Shown here: positions 47,140-59,500 of the stretch, in pieces
How the letters are laid out: the number at the start of each line of letters is the position of its first letter
How positions within the stretch are numbered: the first letter of the stretch is position 1
Source of the DNA: Rhodanobacter spathiphylli B39
GTDB lineage: Bacteria; Pseudomonadota; Gammaproteobacteria; Xanthomonadales; Rhodanobacteraceae
Length of the DNA: 64,000 nucleotides
Direction: 5' to 3'
Assembly (NCBI RefSeq): GCF_000264295.1
Contig: NZ_AJXT01000004.1
Location: 651,927-715,926, forward strand
Notes under the pieces: model-generated
Told to the model about the DNA's origin: nothing
The model's database searches: none
The model's input: only the letters and a program-made list of their open reading frames with translations
Position numbers and translations under genes: made by a program

Positions 47140-48399
47140 ATGAGTGAGATGGCTGTACAGAAAGCGCGCCCGGCAGAACCGGCGCAACGCCGGCCCAGCG
47201 TGGCCGTGCACGTGGGCAAGGTGAAGGTGGGTGGCGGCGCGCCGATCGTGGTGCAGTCGATGACCAACACCGACACCGAAGATCCGGCCAGCACCGCGAA
47301 ACAGATCGCCGAGCTGGCCCGCGCCGGCTCCGAGATGGTGCGCATCACGGTCAACACGCCGGCCGCCGCCGCCGCGGTGCCCCGCATCGCCGAGCGGCTG
47401 GCGATGATGGGCGTGGAGGTGCCGATCGTGGGCGACTTCCACTACAACGGTCATCTGCTGCTGGAGCGCGAGCCGGCCTGCGCCGAGGTGCTGGCGAAGT
47501 ACCGGATCAATCCGGGTAACGTGGGCTTCGGCAAGAAGCACGAAAGCCAGTTCGCCTCGATCATCGAGAAGGCGCTGCGCTACGGCAAGCCGGTGCGCAT
47601 CGGCGCCAACTGGGGCTCGCTGGACCAGAGCATGGTCGCCGCGCTGATGGACGAGAATGCCAGGCGCGCCGATCCGTGGGATGCCTCGCACGTGGCGCGC
47701 GAGGCATTGATCCGTTCGGCGCTGGACTCGGCGGCGCTGGCCGAAAAGCTGGGCCTGCCGCGCGACCGCATCATCCTGTCGTGCAAGGTCTCCGGTGTGC
47801 AGGAGCTGATCGCGGTGTATCGCGATCTGGCCATTCGCTGCGATTACGCGCTGCACCTCGGCCTCACCGAGGCCGGCATGGGTTCCAAGGGCATCACCGC
47901 TTCGGCCGCCGCGCTGGCCGTGCTGCTGCAGGAAGGCATCGGCGACACCATCCGCATCTCGCTGACGCCCGAACCGGGCGCCTCGCGCACCGGCGAGGTG
48001 ATCGTGGCGCAGGAACTGCTGCAGACCATGGGCCTGCGCTCGTTCACCCCGCTGGTCACGGCCTGCCCGGGTTGCGGCCGCACCACCAGCGAGTTCTTCC
48101 AGGAGCTGGCCAAGACCGTGCAGGAACACGTGCGCGAGCAGATGCCGCTGTGGCGGGTGCAGTACGACGGCGTGGAAAACCTCACCCTGGCGGTGATGGG
48201 CTGCATCGTCAACGGGCCGGGCGAATCGAAGCACGCCAACATCGGCATCTCGCTGCCCGGCAACGGCGAGGCCCCGGCGGCGCCGGTGTTCATCGATGGC
48301 GAGAAGGCGATGACCTTGCGCGGCGACAACATCGCCAACGAATTCGTGGGCATCCTCGATGACTACGTGGCGCGCAAGTACACCGCCCGGGCCGGTTGA
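47140..48399 (+). CDS. ispG: 4-hydroxy-3-methylbut-2-enyl-diphosphate synthase (flavodoxin)
   Basis: 419-residue IspG, the penultimate MEP-pathway enzyme, which reduces MEcPP to HMBPP using a [4Fe-4S] cluster. Features: [29 protein letters not shown] at the N-terminus, [31 protein letters not shown], and cluster cysteines in ACPGCGR and [13 protein letters not shown] 47140 (MSEMAVQKA) is chosen; an in-frame ATG at 47149 is the alternative. Divergent from ccoN, with which it shares the upstream region. Confidence 0.96.
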   Translation: MSEMAVQKARPAEPAQRRPSVAVHVGKVKVGGGAPIVVQSMTNTDTEDPASTAKQIAELARAGSEMVRITVNTPAAAAAVPRIAERLAMMGVEVPIVGDFHYNGHLLLEREPACAEVLAKYRINPGNVGFGKKHESQFASIIEKALRYGKPVRIGANWGSLDQSMVAALMDENARRADPWDASHVAREALIRSALDSAALAEKLGLPRDRIILSCKVSGVQELIAVYRDLAIRCDYALHLGLTEAGMGSKGITASAAALAVLLQEGIGDTIRISLTPEPGASRTGEVIVAQELLQTMGLRSFTPLVTACPGCGRTTSEFFQELAKTVQEHVREQMPLWRVQYDGVENLTLAVMGCIVNGPGESKHANIGISLPGNGEAPAAPVFIDGEKAMTLRGDNIANEFVGILDDYVARKYTARAG

Positions 48400-48425
48400 T
48401 CGCGGCTGCTGGAGCGGTTGGCCGG

Positions 48426-49166
48426 TCAATCGTCCGTGCGGCTTGCCATGCAGGGCTGGAGCAGTTCGGGCGTCAGATCCGCCCAGCTGCCGACCCGTCC
48501 GGGCAGTTGTCCCAGCCGCGCCACTTGCTGCAGGTAGTCCGCGCGGGGGATCTCGACCGCGCCCAGCCCCAGCGTGTGCGGGTTGCTGACCTGGGTGTCG
48601 AGCAGGGGAAAGCCCATCGCATGCAGCAGTTGGGCGAGGGCGACCAGCGCCAGCTTCGAGCCGCCGCTTTCGGCGCTGAACATCGACTCGCCGCAGAACA
48701 GCCGGCCGATCGCCACCCCGTAGATGCCGCCGACCAGGCGCTCGCCGTCCCACACTTCAATGCTGTGCGCATGGCCCAGCCGATGCAGTTGCACATAGGC
48801 GTCGATCATCGCCGGCACCAGCCAGGTGCCGGCGTCGTCGCGGCGCGGTTGCGCGCAGGCGCGGATCACCTGTTCGAACGCGTGGTCGACGGTGAGGCGC
48901 CAGTGCCGGCCGCGGAGTTGTCGACGCAGGCTGCGGTTGAGGCGGACGCTGGCGGTGTCGAAGGTGCAGCGCGGGTCGGGCGACCACCACAGGATCGGTT
49001 CGCCCTCGCTGAACCACGGAAAGATGCCGCGGCTGTACGCGGCCAGCAGGCGCTCGGGCGCCAGGTCGCCGCCGAAGGCGAGCAGGCCGTTGGGTTCGGC
49101 CAGCGCCTCGCCGGGATCGGGGAAGCGGTCCCGGTGATCGGCATCCAGCAGGGGCAGGCGGATCAC
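48426..49166 (-). CDS. aat: Leucyl/phenylalanyl-tRNA-protein transferase
   Basis: 246-residue Aat, which adds Leu or Phe to N-termini starting with Arg/Lys so that ClpS/ClpAP can degrade the protein (N-end rule). Family marks: GLLAFGGDLAPERLLAAYSRGIFPWF, WWSPDPRC, TWLVPAMIDAY, HSIEVWDGERLVGGIYG, FCGESMFS and LLDTQVSNPHTLGLGA. The start is GTG 49166, which overlaps the stop of the preceding gene by 4 bp (GTGA). No clpA/clpS lies in the window. Part of the aat-trxB-ftsK-lolA neighbourhood. Confidence 0.96.
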   Translation of the reverse strand: MIRLPLLDADHRDRFPDPGEALAEPNGLLAFGGDLAPERLLAAYSRGIFPWFSEGEPILWWSPDPRCTFDTASVRLNRSLRRQLRGRHWRLTVDHAFEQVIRACAQPRRDDAGTWLVPAMIDAYVQLHRLGHAHSIEVWDGERLVGGIYGVAIGRLFCGESMFSAESGGSKLALVALAQLLHAMGFPLLDTQVSNPHTLGLGAVEIPRADYLQQVARLGQLPGRVGSWADLTPELLQPCMASRTDD

Positions 49167-50308
49167 CGGATCACCGCCTCGCGCCGGGCGTAAGGACTGT
49201 GCCTGGCGAGGTCCGCTGCATAGTCGTCGACCGCGGCGGCCTCGTCGGCAAGCGCGTTCGCCACGGCGGCACGAAAGTCCGGGTTGACCAGGTAATGGCG
49301 GGAATGCGTTCGCGCGGGCAGGAATCCCCGCGCCAGCTTGTGTTCGCCTTGCGCACCCGGTTCGAAACGCTCCAGTCCCTGCGCGATGGCGTACTCGATG
49401 CCGCGGTAGTAGCACAGCTCGAAATGCAGGCCGGGCACGTCGATCGACGCGCCCCAATAGCGGCCGTACAGCACGTTGCCGCCCTGGACGAACAGCGCCA
49501 TCGCCACGATGAGAGCGCCATCGCGGGCCAGCGCCAGCTGGATGGTCGACCCCAGCCCGCCCAGCCGGCCGAAGAACGCAGGCGTCAGCGCGGCGTGGTT
49601 GCCCTTCATGTCGAACGTCGCTTCGTACAGCTGGTGCACGCGCGACCATTCCTCATCGCCCAGGCTGTCGCCGGAGCGCCATTCCACGGCCAGCCCGCTG
49701 AGGGCGACCTGGCGGCGTTCGTGCACGATGTTCTTGCGCTTCTTGTGGTTCAGCGCGGCCAGGAAGTCGGCGAAATCGCGATAGCCCCGGTTGTGCCAGT
49801 GGAACTGCACGTCCGAGCGCGCCAGCCAGCCCGGCCCGAACGCGGCCAGTTCCTGCGCGGGCAGGAAGTTGGCATGGATCGAAGACAGTCCCAGCCGCTC
49901 GACTTCGCGCCGCATCGCCTGGACCAGTTCGCGCCGCAGTGCCGGCGAACGGTCGTCGCGACCGGCGAGCAGGCGCGGGCCGGGCACCGGCGAGTAGGGC
50001 ACGCCGTTGAGCAGCTTGGGGTAATACTGGCCACCGGCGCGCTCCCACGCGCTGGCCCAGCTCCAGTCGAACACGAACTCGCCGTGCGAGTTGCCCTTCA
50101 GGTACAGCGGCGCGGCCGCGACCAGCCGCTCGCCTTCATGCAGGGTCAGGTGATGCGCCTGCCAGCCCCAGTCGGGACGGATGCAGCCGCTGCTTTCCAG
50201 CGTCTGCAGGAAAGCGTGCGACACGAACGGGTTCGGTTCCGGAAGCAGTGCATCCCACGCCGCGGCAGGCAGCTCGGCGATCGCGGCGTGGAAGCGGATG
50301 TCATGCAT
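49163..50308 (-). CDS. COG3146/DUF482 acyltransferase-like (GNAT-related) protein
   Basis: 381-residue soluble protein of the COG3146 family (peptidogalycan biosynthesis/recognition-like), built from two GNAT-type halves: FVSHAFLQTLESSGCIRPDWGWQ near the N-terminus, NHKKRKNIVHER in the middle, and FELCYYRGIEYAIAQGLERFEPGAQGEHKLARGF near the C-terminus. Members are acyl- or aminoacyl-transferase-like but the substrate is unknown. It is translationally coupled to aat by a GTGA overlap. Confidence 0.85.
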   Translation of the reverse strand: MHDIRFHAAIAELPAAAWDALLPEPNPFVSHAFLQTLESSGCIRPDWGWQAHHLTLHEGERLVAAAPLYLKGNSHGEFVFDWSWASAWERAGGQYYPKLLNGVPYSPVPGPRLLAGRDDRSPALRRELVQAMRREVERLGLSSIHANFLPAQELAAFGPGWLARSDVQFHWHNRGYRDFADFLAALNHKKRKNIVHERRQVALSGLAVEWRSGDSLGDEEWSRVHQLYEATFDMKGNHAALTPAFFGRLGGLGSTIQLALARDGALIVAMALFVQGGNVLYGRYWGASIDVPGLHFELCYYRGIEYAIAQGLERFEPGAQGEHKLARGFLPARTHSRHYLVNPDFRAAVANALADEAAAVDDYAADLARHSPYARREAVIR

Positions 50309-50372
50309 GAGGTGGCAGGAATACCGTGTTGCGAGAGATTCGGGAAGCTGAGCGTCGTTTCCACCCTTTCGA

Positions 50373-50422
50373 CGTCATTCCCGCTTTCGCGGGAATGACG
50401 GCTGGTCGCGGGAATGACGGCT
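50373..50422. repeat. Palindromic GGGAATGACG repeat plus half copy
   Basis: CGTCATTCCCGC (50373-50384) and GCGGGAATGACG (50389-50400) form a 12-bp stem with TTTC loop; a second GCGGGAATGACGGCT half copy follows to 50422. This is a common type of intergenic element. Confidence 0.8.
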
Positions 50423-50474
50423 GTTCGGATTCGGCCTCCGCTACCAAAGAATGCCCTGAACGCGATGCTCTTGC

Positions 50475-50509
50475 GATTCCCGATTCCCGATTCCCGATTC
50501 CCGATTCCC
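50475..50509. repeat. Heptanucleotide GATTCCC repeat, five copies
   Basis: Five perfect GATTCCC units end 3 bp before the trxB stop-codon complement, so they lie just downstream of trxB in transcription direction (GGGAATC on the minus strand). GGGAATC runs are frequent between Xanthomonad genes. Confidence 0.9.
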
Positions 50510-50512
50510 GGC

Positions 50513-51538
<1,026 letters not shown>

Positions 51539-51691
51539 TCATCGCCATGCGCGGGCTGACGACGACAAAGCGCACGAACCCCGGAAGGATGGGGAATACG
51601 CAGCACCGATTCAAGGTGCCGGCAGATCAACGACACCACCGCGGCGGTTGCGCGATGGATTCACAACGTGCTCCCACAGGATTCTTCTTCC

Positions 51692-52756
51692 ATGCGTATC
51701 GGTATCCCCTCCGAAACCAAGACCCTCGAAGGTCGTGTTGCCCTCGTTCCCGCCGCCGCCGCCGACCTGGTGCGCCGTGGCCACGAAGTGTTCATCCAGT
51801 CCGGTGCCGGCCTGAAGAGCGGCTTTGCCGACGAGGCCTATGTCAAGGAAGGCATCAAGATCGTGCCGGACGCCGCGGCGCTGTACGAGGCGGGCGAGCT
51901 GATCGTCAAGGTGAAGGAGCCGATCGCCGGCGACCTGGCCCTGCTGAAGAAGCACCACCTGCTGTTCTGCTATCTGCACCTGGCCGCCGAGCCGGCGCTG
52001 ACCAGGAGCCTGCTCGACATCGGCCTGACCGGCGTGGCGTTCGAGTCGGTGGAGGAACACGGCGGCCTGCCGTTGCTGCTGCCGATGTCGGTGATCGCCG
52101 GCCGTATCGCCACGCAGATCGGCACCACGCTGCTGCATCGCCCGCAGGGCGGCAAGGGCAAGCTGCTGGGCGGCATGGCCTCCACGCCGCGCGGCAAGGT
52201 CGTCGTGCTGGGCGCGGGTGCCGCCGGTGGCAACGCCGCTGCGCTGGCCGCTGCGGCCGGCGCCAACGTGGTGGTTTTCGACAAGCGCCAGGATCGCCTG
52301 GCCGAGATGATGGCGATGGGCCCGAACGTCACTGCGTTGTATGCCTACGAGTCGTCCGTGGCCGAGGAAGTGCGCGATGCCGACATCGTGGTCGGCGCCG
52401 TGCTGGTGCCCAGCGCCAAGGCGCCGCGGGTGGTCACCGAAGAAATGGTCAAGACGATGGAGCCAGGCAGCGTGCTGGTGGACATCGCGATCGACCAGGG
52501 TGGCTGCTTCGAGACCTCCAGGCCGACCACCTGGAAGGAGCCGACCTACGACGTGCATGGCGTCACCCACTTCTGCGTGACCAACATGCCCGGCGCCGTG
52601 CCGCAGACCTCGTCGCTGGCGATCTCCGCCGCGATCCTGCCGTACGTGCAGCGCCTGGCCGCCGGCAACGAATGGCGCGACTTCGAGCCGCTCAAGGTCG
52701 GCATCAACGTCGATGGCGGCAAGCTGGTGCATCCGGCGCTGCAAGGTATGCTCTGA
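51692..52756 (+). CDS. ald: Alanine dehydrogenase
   Basis: 354-residue NAD-dependent alanine dehydrogenase, which oxidises L-alanine to pyruvate and ammonia. N-terminal MRIGIPSETKTLEGRVALVPAA with active-site Lys in VKVKEP and His in YLHLA, Rossmann motif VLGAGAAGGNAA, and the DIAIDQGGCFETSRPTTW block fit the family; the shorter relative is PntA but no membrane part is present. ATG 51692 (MRIGIPSE) is chosen. ftsK follows within about 30 bp. Confidence 0.9.
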   Translation: MRIGIPSETKTLEGRVALVPAAAADLVRRGHEVFIQSGAGLKSGFADEAYVKEGIKIVPDAAALYEAGELIVKVKEPIAGDLALLKKHHLLFCYLHLAAEPALTRSLLDIGLTGVAFESVEEHGGLPLLLPMSVIAGRIATQIGTTLLHRPQGGKGKLLGGMASTPRGKVVVLGAGAAGGNAAALAAAAGANVVVFDKRQDRLAEMMAMGPNVTALYAYESSVAEEVRDADIVVGAVLVPSAKAPRVVTEEMVKTMEPGSVLVDIAIDQGGCFETSRPTTWKEPTYDVHGVTHFCVTNMPGAVPQTSSLAISAAILPYVQRLAAGNEWRDFEPLKVGINVDGGKLVHPALQGML

Positions 52757-52786
52757 CCCTTGGCAGCCAGGAAGGGGGCACCCAAG

Positions 52787-55114
52787 GTGGCGCGCAGCGC
52801 AAACGTGAAGCAACAACCGAGGGAAGGCCTCAGCGAGGAGCTGAAGCGCCGGCTGCGTGAAGCCGGCGCCCTGCTGCTGCTGCCGCTGGCGGTGTACCTG
52901 CTGGTATGCCTGTTCAGCTACAACCCGCATGACCCCAGCTGGACCAATGCCGGCCAGCTGGAGCATGCGCACAATTTCGGCGGCACCGTCGGCGCGTACA
53001 TCGCCGACCTGCTGCGCTGGATCTTCGGCCTGGTGGCCTACTGCTTCCCGCTGCTGCTGCTGTTGCTGGGCGTGCAGGTGCTGCGCCAGCGCGGCGACGA
53101 ACGGGTGGTGCATCCATGGGAACCGGCACTGCGCCTGATCGGCTTCGTGTTCTTCTTCATCACCGGGCCGGCGCTGCTCTACCTGAATTTCCATGACAAG
53201 CCGGTGCTGCCCCAGGGCGTGGGCGGCATCATCGGCGTGTGGGTCGGCGATGCACTGCTCAGCGCGTTCGGCGACAAGGGCGCGCCGTTGCTGTTGCTGG
53301 CGCTGTTCCTGATCGCGGTGACGCTGGCCACCGGGCTGTCCTGGTTCCGCGTGATGGACTGGACCGGGCAGGGCGTGCTGAAGCTGGCCGCCTGGTTGCG
53401 CGGCAAGTTGCGCGAGGCGCCGCAGGCGATGGCCGCGCGGCAGGCGCGCACCGAACGCGAAGTGGTGAAGAAGGCCGACGCGGTGCGCCAGGCCAGGCGC
53501 GAGCCGGTGCGCATCGAGGCGCCCCCCGCGCCGGTGACGCGCAGCGAACGGGCCCGGCTGGAAACGCAGATCCCGCTGTTCGTCGGCGCCGCCACGCCCG
53601 GCGAGTTGCCGCCGCTGTCGCTGCTGGACGAAGCGCCGCCGCAGGGTCCCGGTTATACCGAGGAAACCCTCGAGGTCCTCTCGCGCCAGGTCGAGTTCAA
53701 GCTGAAAGACTTCAAGATCGACGTGAAGGTGGTCGGCGCCTATCCCGGCCCGGTGATCACCCGCTTCGAGATGGAGCCGGCGCCCGGCATCCGCGGCTCG
53801 CAGGTGTCGAGCCTGGACAAGGACATCGCCCGCGGGCTGTCGGTGGTCAGCGTGCGCGTGGTCGACGTGATCCCCGGCAAGAACGTGATCGGGCTGGAGA
53901 TTCCCAACACGCACAAGCAGATCGTCTATCTCTCCGAGATTTTGCGTTCGGACAAGTACGACCAGCTGAAGTCGCCGCTGGCGCTGGCGCTGGGCAAGGA
54001 CATCGGCGGGAAACCCATCGTGGTCGACCTGGGCAAGATGCCGCACCTGCTGGTGGCCGGCACGACAGGCTCGGGCAAGTCGGTGGCGGTCAACGCGATG
54101 GTGCTGAGCCTGCTTTACAAGGCCAGTCCCAAGGACGTGCGGATGATCATGATCGACCCGAAGATGCTGGAGCTCTCGGTGTACGAGGGCATCCCGCACC
54201 TGCTGGCGCCGGTGGTCACCGACATGAAGGAAGCGGCCAACGCGCTGCGCTGGTGCGTGGCCGAGATGGAACGCCGCTACAAGCTGATGGCCGCGGTGGG
54301 TGTGCGCAACCTGGCTGGCTTCAACAAGAAGGTGAAGGACGCCGAGAACGCCGGCCAGCCGCTGCTGGACCCCCTGTTCCGGCCCAACCCGGAGATGCCG
54401 AACCTGGCGGCCGAGCCGCTGGAGCCGCTGCCGTATATCGTGATCATCATCGACGAGTTCGCCGACATGATGATGATCGTCGGCAAGAAGGTGGAGGAGC
54501 TGATCGCCCGCCTGGCGCAGAAGGCGCGCGCCGCCGGCGTGCACCTGATCCTGGCCACCCAGCGCCCCTCGGTGGACGTGATCACCGGCCTGATCAAGGC
54601 GAACATCCCCACCCGCATCGCGTTCCAGGTGTCGAGCAAGATCGACTCGCGCACGATTCTCGATCAGTCCGGCGCCGAGGCGCTGCTGGGCCACGGCGAC
54701 ATGCTCTACCTGCCGCCGGGCACGGCCACGCCCGAACGCGTGCATGGCGCCTTCGTCGACGACCACGAGGTGCACGGCGTGGTGAACTGGCTGCGCTCGC
54801 AGGGGGCACCGAACTACATCGAGGGTGTGCTGGAAGAAGTGCAGGCCACCGGCGATGGCAAGTTCATCAACGACTCCGGCCTGCCGCAGGAGGGCGAGGA
54901 AGGTGGCGACGCCGATACCCAGCTGTACGACAAGGCGGTGGCCGTGGTCACCCAGACGCGGCGTGCCTCGATCTCCGGCGTGCAGCGGCATTTGCGCATC
55001 GGTTACAACCGGGCCGCGCGGCTGGTCGAGCAGATGGAGCAGGACGGCGTGGTCAGCGCGCCACAACACAATGGCAACCGCGAAGTGCTGGCGCCGCCAC
55101 CGCCGAAGAACTGA
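52787..55114 (+). CDS. ftsK: DNA translocase FtsK
   Basis: 775-residue DNA pump that moves chromosomes at the septum. Four N-terminal membrane helices (to about 170), a charged linker, then the RecA-like motor with Walker [10 protein letters not shown] near 424 and Walker [12 protein letters not shown], and a C-terminal winged-helix gamma domain ([22 protein letters not shown]) that reads KOPS. The linker is short, nearer SpoIIIE than Escherichia coli FtsK. GTG 52787 is preferred because GGAAGGGGG lies upstream; a TTG at 52760 only 4 bp after the ald stop is possible. Confidence 0.93.
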   Translation: MARSANVKQQPREGLSEELKRRLREAGALLLLPLAVYLLVCLFSYNPHDPSWTNAGQLEHAHNFGGTVGAYIADLLRWIFGLVAYCFPLLLLLLGVQVLRQRGDERVVHPWEPALRLIGFVFFFITGPALLYLNFHDKPVLPQGVGGIIGVWVGDALLSAFGDKGAPLLLLALFLIAVTLATGLSWFRVMDWTGQGVLKLAAWLRGKLREAPQAMAARQARTEREVVKKADAVRQARREPVRIEAPPAPVTRSERARLETQIPLFVGAATPGELPPLSLLDEAPPQGPGYTEETLEVLSRQVEFKLKDFKIDVKVVGAYPGPVITRFEMEPAPGIRGSQVSSLDKDIARGLSVVSVRVVDVIPGKNVIGLEIPNTHKQIVYLSEILRSDKYDQLKSPLALALGKDIGGKPIVVDLGKMPHLLVAGTTGSGKSVAVNAMVLSLLYKASPKDVRMIMIDPKMLELSVYEGIPHLLAPVVTDMKEAANALRWCVAEMERRYKLMAAVGVRNLAGFNKKVKDAENAGQPLLDPLFRPNPEMPNLAAEPLEPLPYIVIIIDEFADMMMIVGKKVEELIARLAQKARAAGVHLILATQRPSVDVITGLIKANIPTRIAFQVSSKIDSRTILDQSGAEALLGHGDMLYLPPGTATPERVHGAFVDDHEVHGVVNWLRSQGAPNYIEGVLEEVQATGDGKFINDSGLPQEGEEGGDADTQLYDKAVAVVTQTRRASISGVQRHLRIGYNRAARLVEQMEQDGVVSAPQHNGNREVLAPPPPKN

Positions 55115-55192
55115 GGGTGCTGTCGCGACTCCTACGGTTCGGTTAAGCCAGCACTGGCCACAATTCTTCCATCGTCATTCTCGGGGAATCCG

Positions 55193-55852
55193 ATGAAACG
55201 CTTCATGCTCGTCCTGTCCGCTGCCGTGCTGTTGCTGAGTGCCGCGGCGCAGGCCGCCACCGGCCCGGCGCGGGCACGACTGGATGCCTTTGCCACTGGC
55301 CTGCATTCGCTGACCGGCAATTTCAGCCAGACCCTGACCGACATCAACGGCAGCACCAGCAAGAACAGTTCCGGCACGCTGGCCCTGCAGGCGCCGCGGC
55401 AGTTCCGCTGGGACACCGTGAAGCCGTACCAGCAGACCATCGTCGCCGACGGCAGCCGGGTGTGGCTGTACGACCCGGAGCTGGAGCAGGTGACGGTGCG
55501 CATCCAGAGCAGCGAGGAATCGCACAGCCCGCTCACCGTGCTGACCGACCTCAAGCAGATGGACCGGGACTTCAAGGTCGTCGAGCAGGGCGAGCATGAC
55601 GGACTGGTCTGGCTGCGGCTCAGTTCCACCGCGAAGGACCCGCAGTTCGACTACGCCGACCTCGGCTTCGACGCCGATGGCCTGGCCCGCATGACGTTCC
55701 GCGACCAGCTCGGTTCCACCACCGACATCCGCTTTTCCCACTGGCAGCGCAATGCGCCGATTCCACCGGCCACCTTCAACTTCGTGCCGCCGAAGGGCGC
55801 CGACGTGATCGGCGACCTGCCGGTGATCACCACCCAGCCGCTGAAAGACTGA
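55193..55852 (+). CDS. lolA: Outer membrane lipoprotein carrier LolA
   Basis: 219-residue periplasmic carrier that takes lipoproteins from LolCDE to LolB. The signal peptide (MKRFMLVLSAAVLLLSAAAQA) is followed by a LolA half-barrel: FSQTLTDINGSTSKNSSGTLAL, RQFRWDTVKPYQQTIVADG and VWLYDPELEQVTVR. Position after ftsK is the usual one. ATG 55193 is preceded by GGGGAA about 9 nt upstream. DUF1275 follows by 7 bp. Confidence 0.95.
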   Translation: MKRFMLVLSAAVLLLSAAAQAATGPARARLDAFATGLHSLTGNFSQTLTDINGSTSKNSSGTLALQAPRQFRWDTVKPYQQTIVADGSRVWLYDPELEQVTVRIQSSEESHSPLTVLTDLKQMDRDFKVVEQGEHDGLVWLRLSSTAKDPQFDYADLGFDADGLARMTFRDQLGSTTDIRFSHWQRNAPIPPATFNFVPPKGADVIGDLPVITTQPLKD

Positions 55853-55859
55853 TCCGCCG

Positions 55860-56552
55860 ATGCCCGTCCTGCGTCAGTTGCCGGGTTGGGCCTGGGTGGG
55901 CGGCGGCGTGCTGGCCTTCATTGCCGGCATCGTCAATGCGGCCGGCTACCTCGGCTTCCGCCACCAGGCGATCACCAACCTGACCGGATCGACGACCCTG
56001 CTGGGCGCGTCGCTGGGCACTGCCGATGGAACCGAAATCGTGCACTGGGGGTTGTCGGTCGCGGCCTTCGTCTTTGGCGCCGTGCTCAGCGGCATCATCG
56101 TGCAGCAGCACACGCTCAAGCTCGGCCGCCGCTACGGACTCGCGCTGGTGCTGGAGTCACTGCTGCTGTTTGCCGCCGTGCCCCTGATGACCCGCGGCAA
56201 TCCGGCGGGGATCTACCTGGCATCGATCGGCATCGGCCTGCAGAACGGCATGGCCAGCACATACAGCGGCATGGTGTTCCGCACCACCCACGTGTCGGGC
56301 ATGTTCACCGACCTGGGCATCTACATCGGGCAACGCCTGCGCGGTCTGCAGGTCGATACCTTGCGCATCCGCGTCTGCGTGCTGGTGGTCACCGCCTTCA
56401 CCCTCGGCGGTGCGGCCGGCGCGCTGCTGTTCAAGCTGATGCAGGAGCGCACCTTGCTGGTGCCGGCGGCGCTCACCGGCCTGTGCGGCCTGGGCTACAG
56501 CATCTACCGCCAGTACCGGATCAGCATGGAACGGCGCGCCGACGCCGGCTGA
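55860..56552 (+). CDS. DUF1275 (YoaK-like) membrane protein
   Basis: 230-residue protein with about six membrane helices and the DUF1275 pattern: FIAGIVNAAGYLGF, ITNLTGSTTLLGASLG, FVFGAVLSGIIVQ, IGLQNGMASTYSGMVFRTTHVSGMFTDLGIYIG. Function unknown. It starts 7 bp after the lolA stop and is probably translated from the same mRNA. Confidence 0.85.
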   Translation: MPVLRQLPGWAWVGGGVLAFIAGIVNAAGYLGFRHQAITNLTGSTTLLGASLGTADGTEIVHWGLSVAAFVFGAVLSGIIVQQHTLKLGRRYGLALVLESLLLFAAVPLMTRGNPAGIYLASIGIGLQNGMASTYSGMVFRTTHVSGMFTDLGIYIGQRLRGLQVDTLRIRVCVLVVTAFTLGGAAGALLFKLMQERTLLVPAALTGLCGLGYSIYRQYRISMERRADAG

Positions 56553-56597
56553 TCGAGGCCGGCTTTCAACTGCGTGGGCACTGATCCTGGCCTGCTT

Positions 56598-59500
56598 TCA
56601 GCTGGCCAGGGCGCAGCAGTTGCGGCCGTTGCGCTTGGCCTGGTACAGCGCCTTGTCGGTGCGCGACAACCACGATTCGAAGGCTTCGTGGGGCTGCCGC
56701 TGGGCGATGCCGATGCTGGCCGTCACCATCACCGGCGAGCCGTCGTGGACCAGGGTCATGCCGGCCAGTTCGATGCGGATGCGCTCGATGATCTCGTGCG
56801 CCTGCTGCAGGTGGGTATCGGGCAGGCACAGCACGAATTCCTCGCCGCCGTAGCGGCCGATCAGGTCGGTGTGCCGGCAATGCCGCGTGATCACCTCGAC
56901 TGCCTGGCAGATCACCGTGTCGCCGGCCTGGTGACCATGCGTGTCGTTGATCAGCTTGAAGCGGTCCAGGTCGAACAGGGCCATGCAGGCGACGCCGTCG
57001 GGCGACTTCTCGCTGAGCGTGCGCACCAGTTCCAGGAAGCGCCGGCGGTTGAACACGCCGGTCAGTCCGTCGGTGCTGGCCAGTTCGTCGAGTCGTCGAT
57101 TGGCGGCCAGCAGCGCCCGCGTGTGCTCGTCGATCTCGCGCTGCAGTCGGCGTGCCTGATGCCGCAGGTAGAGCGTGCGCAGGTGCACCAGCAGCACGAT
57201 CAGCCCCAGCAGCAGGATGGCGGCGGCGATCCGGGTGCGCGTGGTCTCGTACCAGTACGGGCTGACCTGCACCGTCAGCTGCGTCTCGGCCGTGCGCGGC
57301 TGCAGGCCCTGGGTGGTCGCCACCAGGCGCAGCCGGTAGCTGCCGTGGGGCAGGTTGGTGTAGTTGGCGCTGGGCGCGCTGCCCTTGGGGATGTCGGTCC
57401 AGCTCTGGTCGAAACCTTCCAGGCGATAGCGGTACGTCGTCTCCATCGCGGCCTGGTAGTCGAGCAGGGCGAAGTTCAGGCGCAGGTTGTGGGTGTCGCC
57501 GTCGATCCGGATGCTGCCGCCGTCGCCGGGCAGCTTGCCGAACGGCACCAGCACGCCATTGATCTCGGCGCGGGTGATCACCAGCGGGGCCAGCGCGCTG
57601 GTCGGCGGCTGCCAGTGCGGGCGGATCACGGTCAGCCCGGCCTGGCCACCGAACAGCAGTTCGCCGCTGGGTGCGCGGGCCGCGGCGATGCTGACGTAGC
57701 TGGCGATGTGCAGGCCGTCGCGGGCGCCGAGGTTGGCCACCGCCAGGGTCTGGCTGTCGATCCGCGCCACGCCGTTCGAAAGGCTGGCCCAGATCTGTCC
57801 GCCGTCATCGGCCAGCACGGTGTTGATGTTGTCGCTGGACAGGCCGTCGCCGGTGCCGATGGTCCGTGCACTCCAGGCGCCGTCGTCCTGCTGGTGCAGC
57901 ACGCTGAGCCCGCCCAGCGTGCTGGCCCACACGCGCCCGTCCGCGGCGGCCATCAGCGAGCTGATGTAGTCCTGCGGCAGGCTGGTGGGGTCGCCGCGAC
58001 GGTGCAGCAAGTTGGTGAAGCCGGCGGGCAGGCTGTTGCCGTGGGCAATGCTGATGCCGCGACTGGTGGCGTACCACCATTCGCTGCCCACGCGCACGAT
58101 CTCGCGCACCGTGTTGCTGGCCAGGCTGGCCGGATCGCCGGCACGGTGGCCGAGGTGTTCCAGCGCATGCGTGGCGGGGTCGTAGCGGTAGATGCCGTCG
58201 TAGGTGCCGATCACCACCCGGTCGCCGTCGGGCTTCAAGCCCAGGACGGGCTTGTCGTGCAGCTCGGGCACGATCGAGTTCTCGATCGCCAGCGTGTCCG
58301 GGTCAATCCGCGCCAGGCCCTGCGTGCCGACCAGGATCGAGCCGTCGGCGGCTTCGGTGATGCTGTGCACGCCACGCTGGATCTGGCTGCCGGCCAGCAG
58401 CAGGTGCTGCATGCGCCCGGCTTTCAGGTCGATGATGTCGATGTGTCCGGCGCCCAGGCCCAGCCAGATCCGACCACGACTGTCGACGAAGATCGCGCGC
58501 ACATTGGACGTGCTCAGCGCATTGGGATCCAGCGGCGAGGGCAGCAGCGAGAACGCGGTGTGAACCCCGCGGTGCGTGCGCGCCACGCCGAGATCGGTGG
58601 CGGCCCACAGATTGCCGGCACGATCCAGCAGCAGCGAACGCACCGAGTCGCCCGGCAGCGACGAATGCACCGCCGGGTCGTGGGCGATCGCGTGGGTGGC
58701 GGGATTGCCGGGCGTGTACTCGATGACGCCGTTGCCATCGGTGGCGATCCACACCTTGTCGTCGGCCACCTCCAGCATGTCGCGCACGGTGGGATGGCGT
58801 GCACCGTTGGCGTAGCCGCTGAACCCGGGCACGCCGTGCCAGTGGCCGTCGGCGTCGCGCCAGGCGGCGCCGGCCTGCACGCTGCCCACCCACAGCCGCC
58901 CCGCGTGATCCAGCAGGATGCTCCAGATCTGGTCGCCGAGCACCGTGCTGGCGTCCTGGTCGGTGGAGGCTTCGCGCACGAATGTGTCGCTGCCCGCCCG
59001 GCGCACGAACAGGCCGCTGTTGTTGCCCAGCCAGACGTTGCCTTCACGATCCTGCAGCACGCTGAAATTGCGCGCGACCGTCGCCTTGCCGGTGTCGACC
59101 CGGCGAATGACGCCGCTGGCCAGGTCCAGATGGTCGAGTCCGCCTTCGGTGGCGACCCACACGCCACCGGCGCGATCGCTGCTGATGGCGTAGACCTTGT
59201 GATCGGACAGGCCCTGCGGGCCCACCGGATACACCTTGAAGCTGTTGTCGCCCGGGTCGAACCGGACCAGTCCGCCGGCATTGGTGCCGATCAGCAGGCC
59301 GCCATCGGGCAGCGCGTACAGCGAACGCACATAGTTGTCAGGTAGGCCGGGGCTGTTGTGGTTGCGGGTACCCAGCACTTCGACGCGATACCCGTCGTAG
59401 CGAACCAGCCCGCCGATGGTGCCGATCCAGATCAGCCCGCTGCGATCCTGCACCACGGCCGTGGTGGTGGAGTGGGGAATGCCCTCGGCGATGTCCAGGG

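Noticed and set aside
51611..55069. Large minus-strand frame opposite ald and ftsK
   Set aside because: Shadow of two clear plus-strand genes; His/Gln/Arg-rich, no domain.
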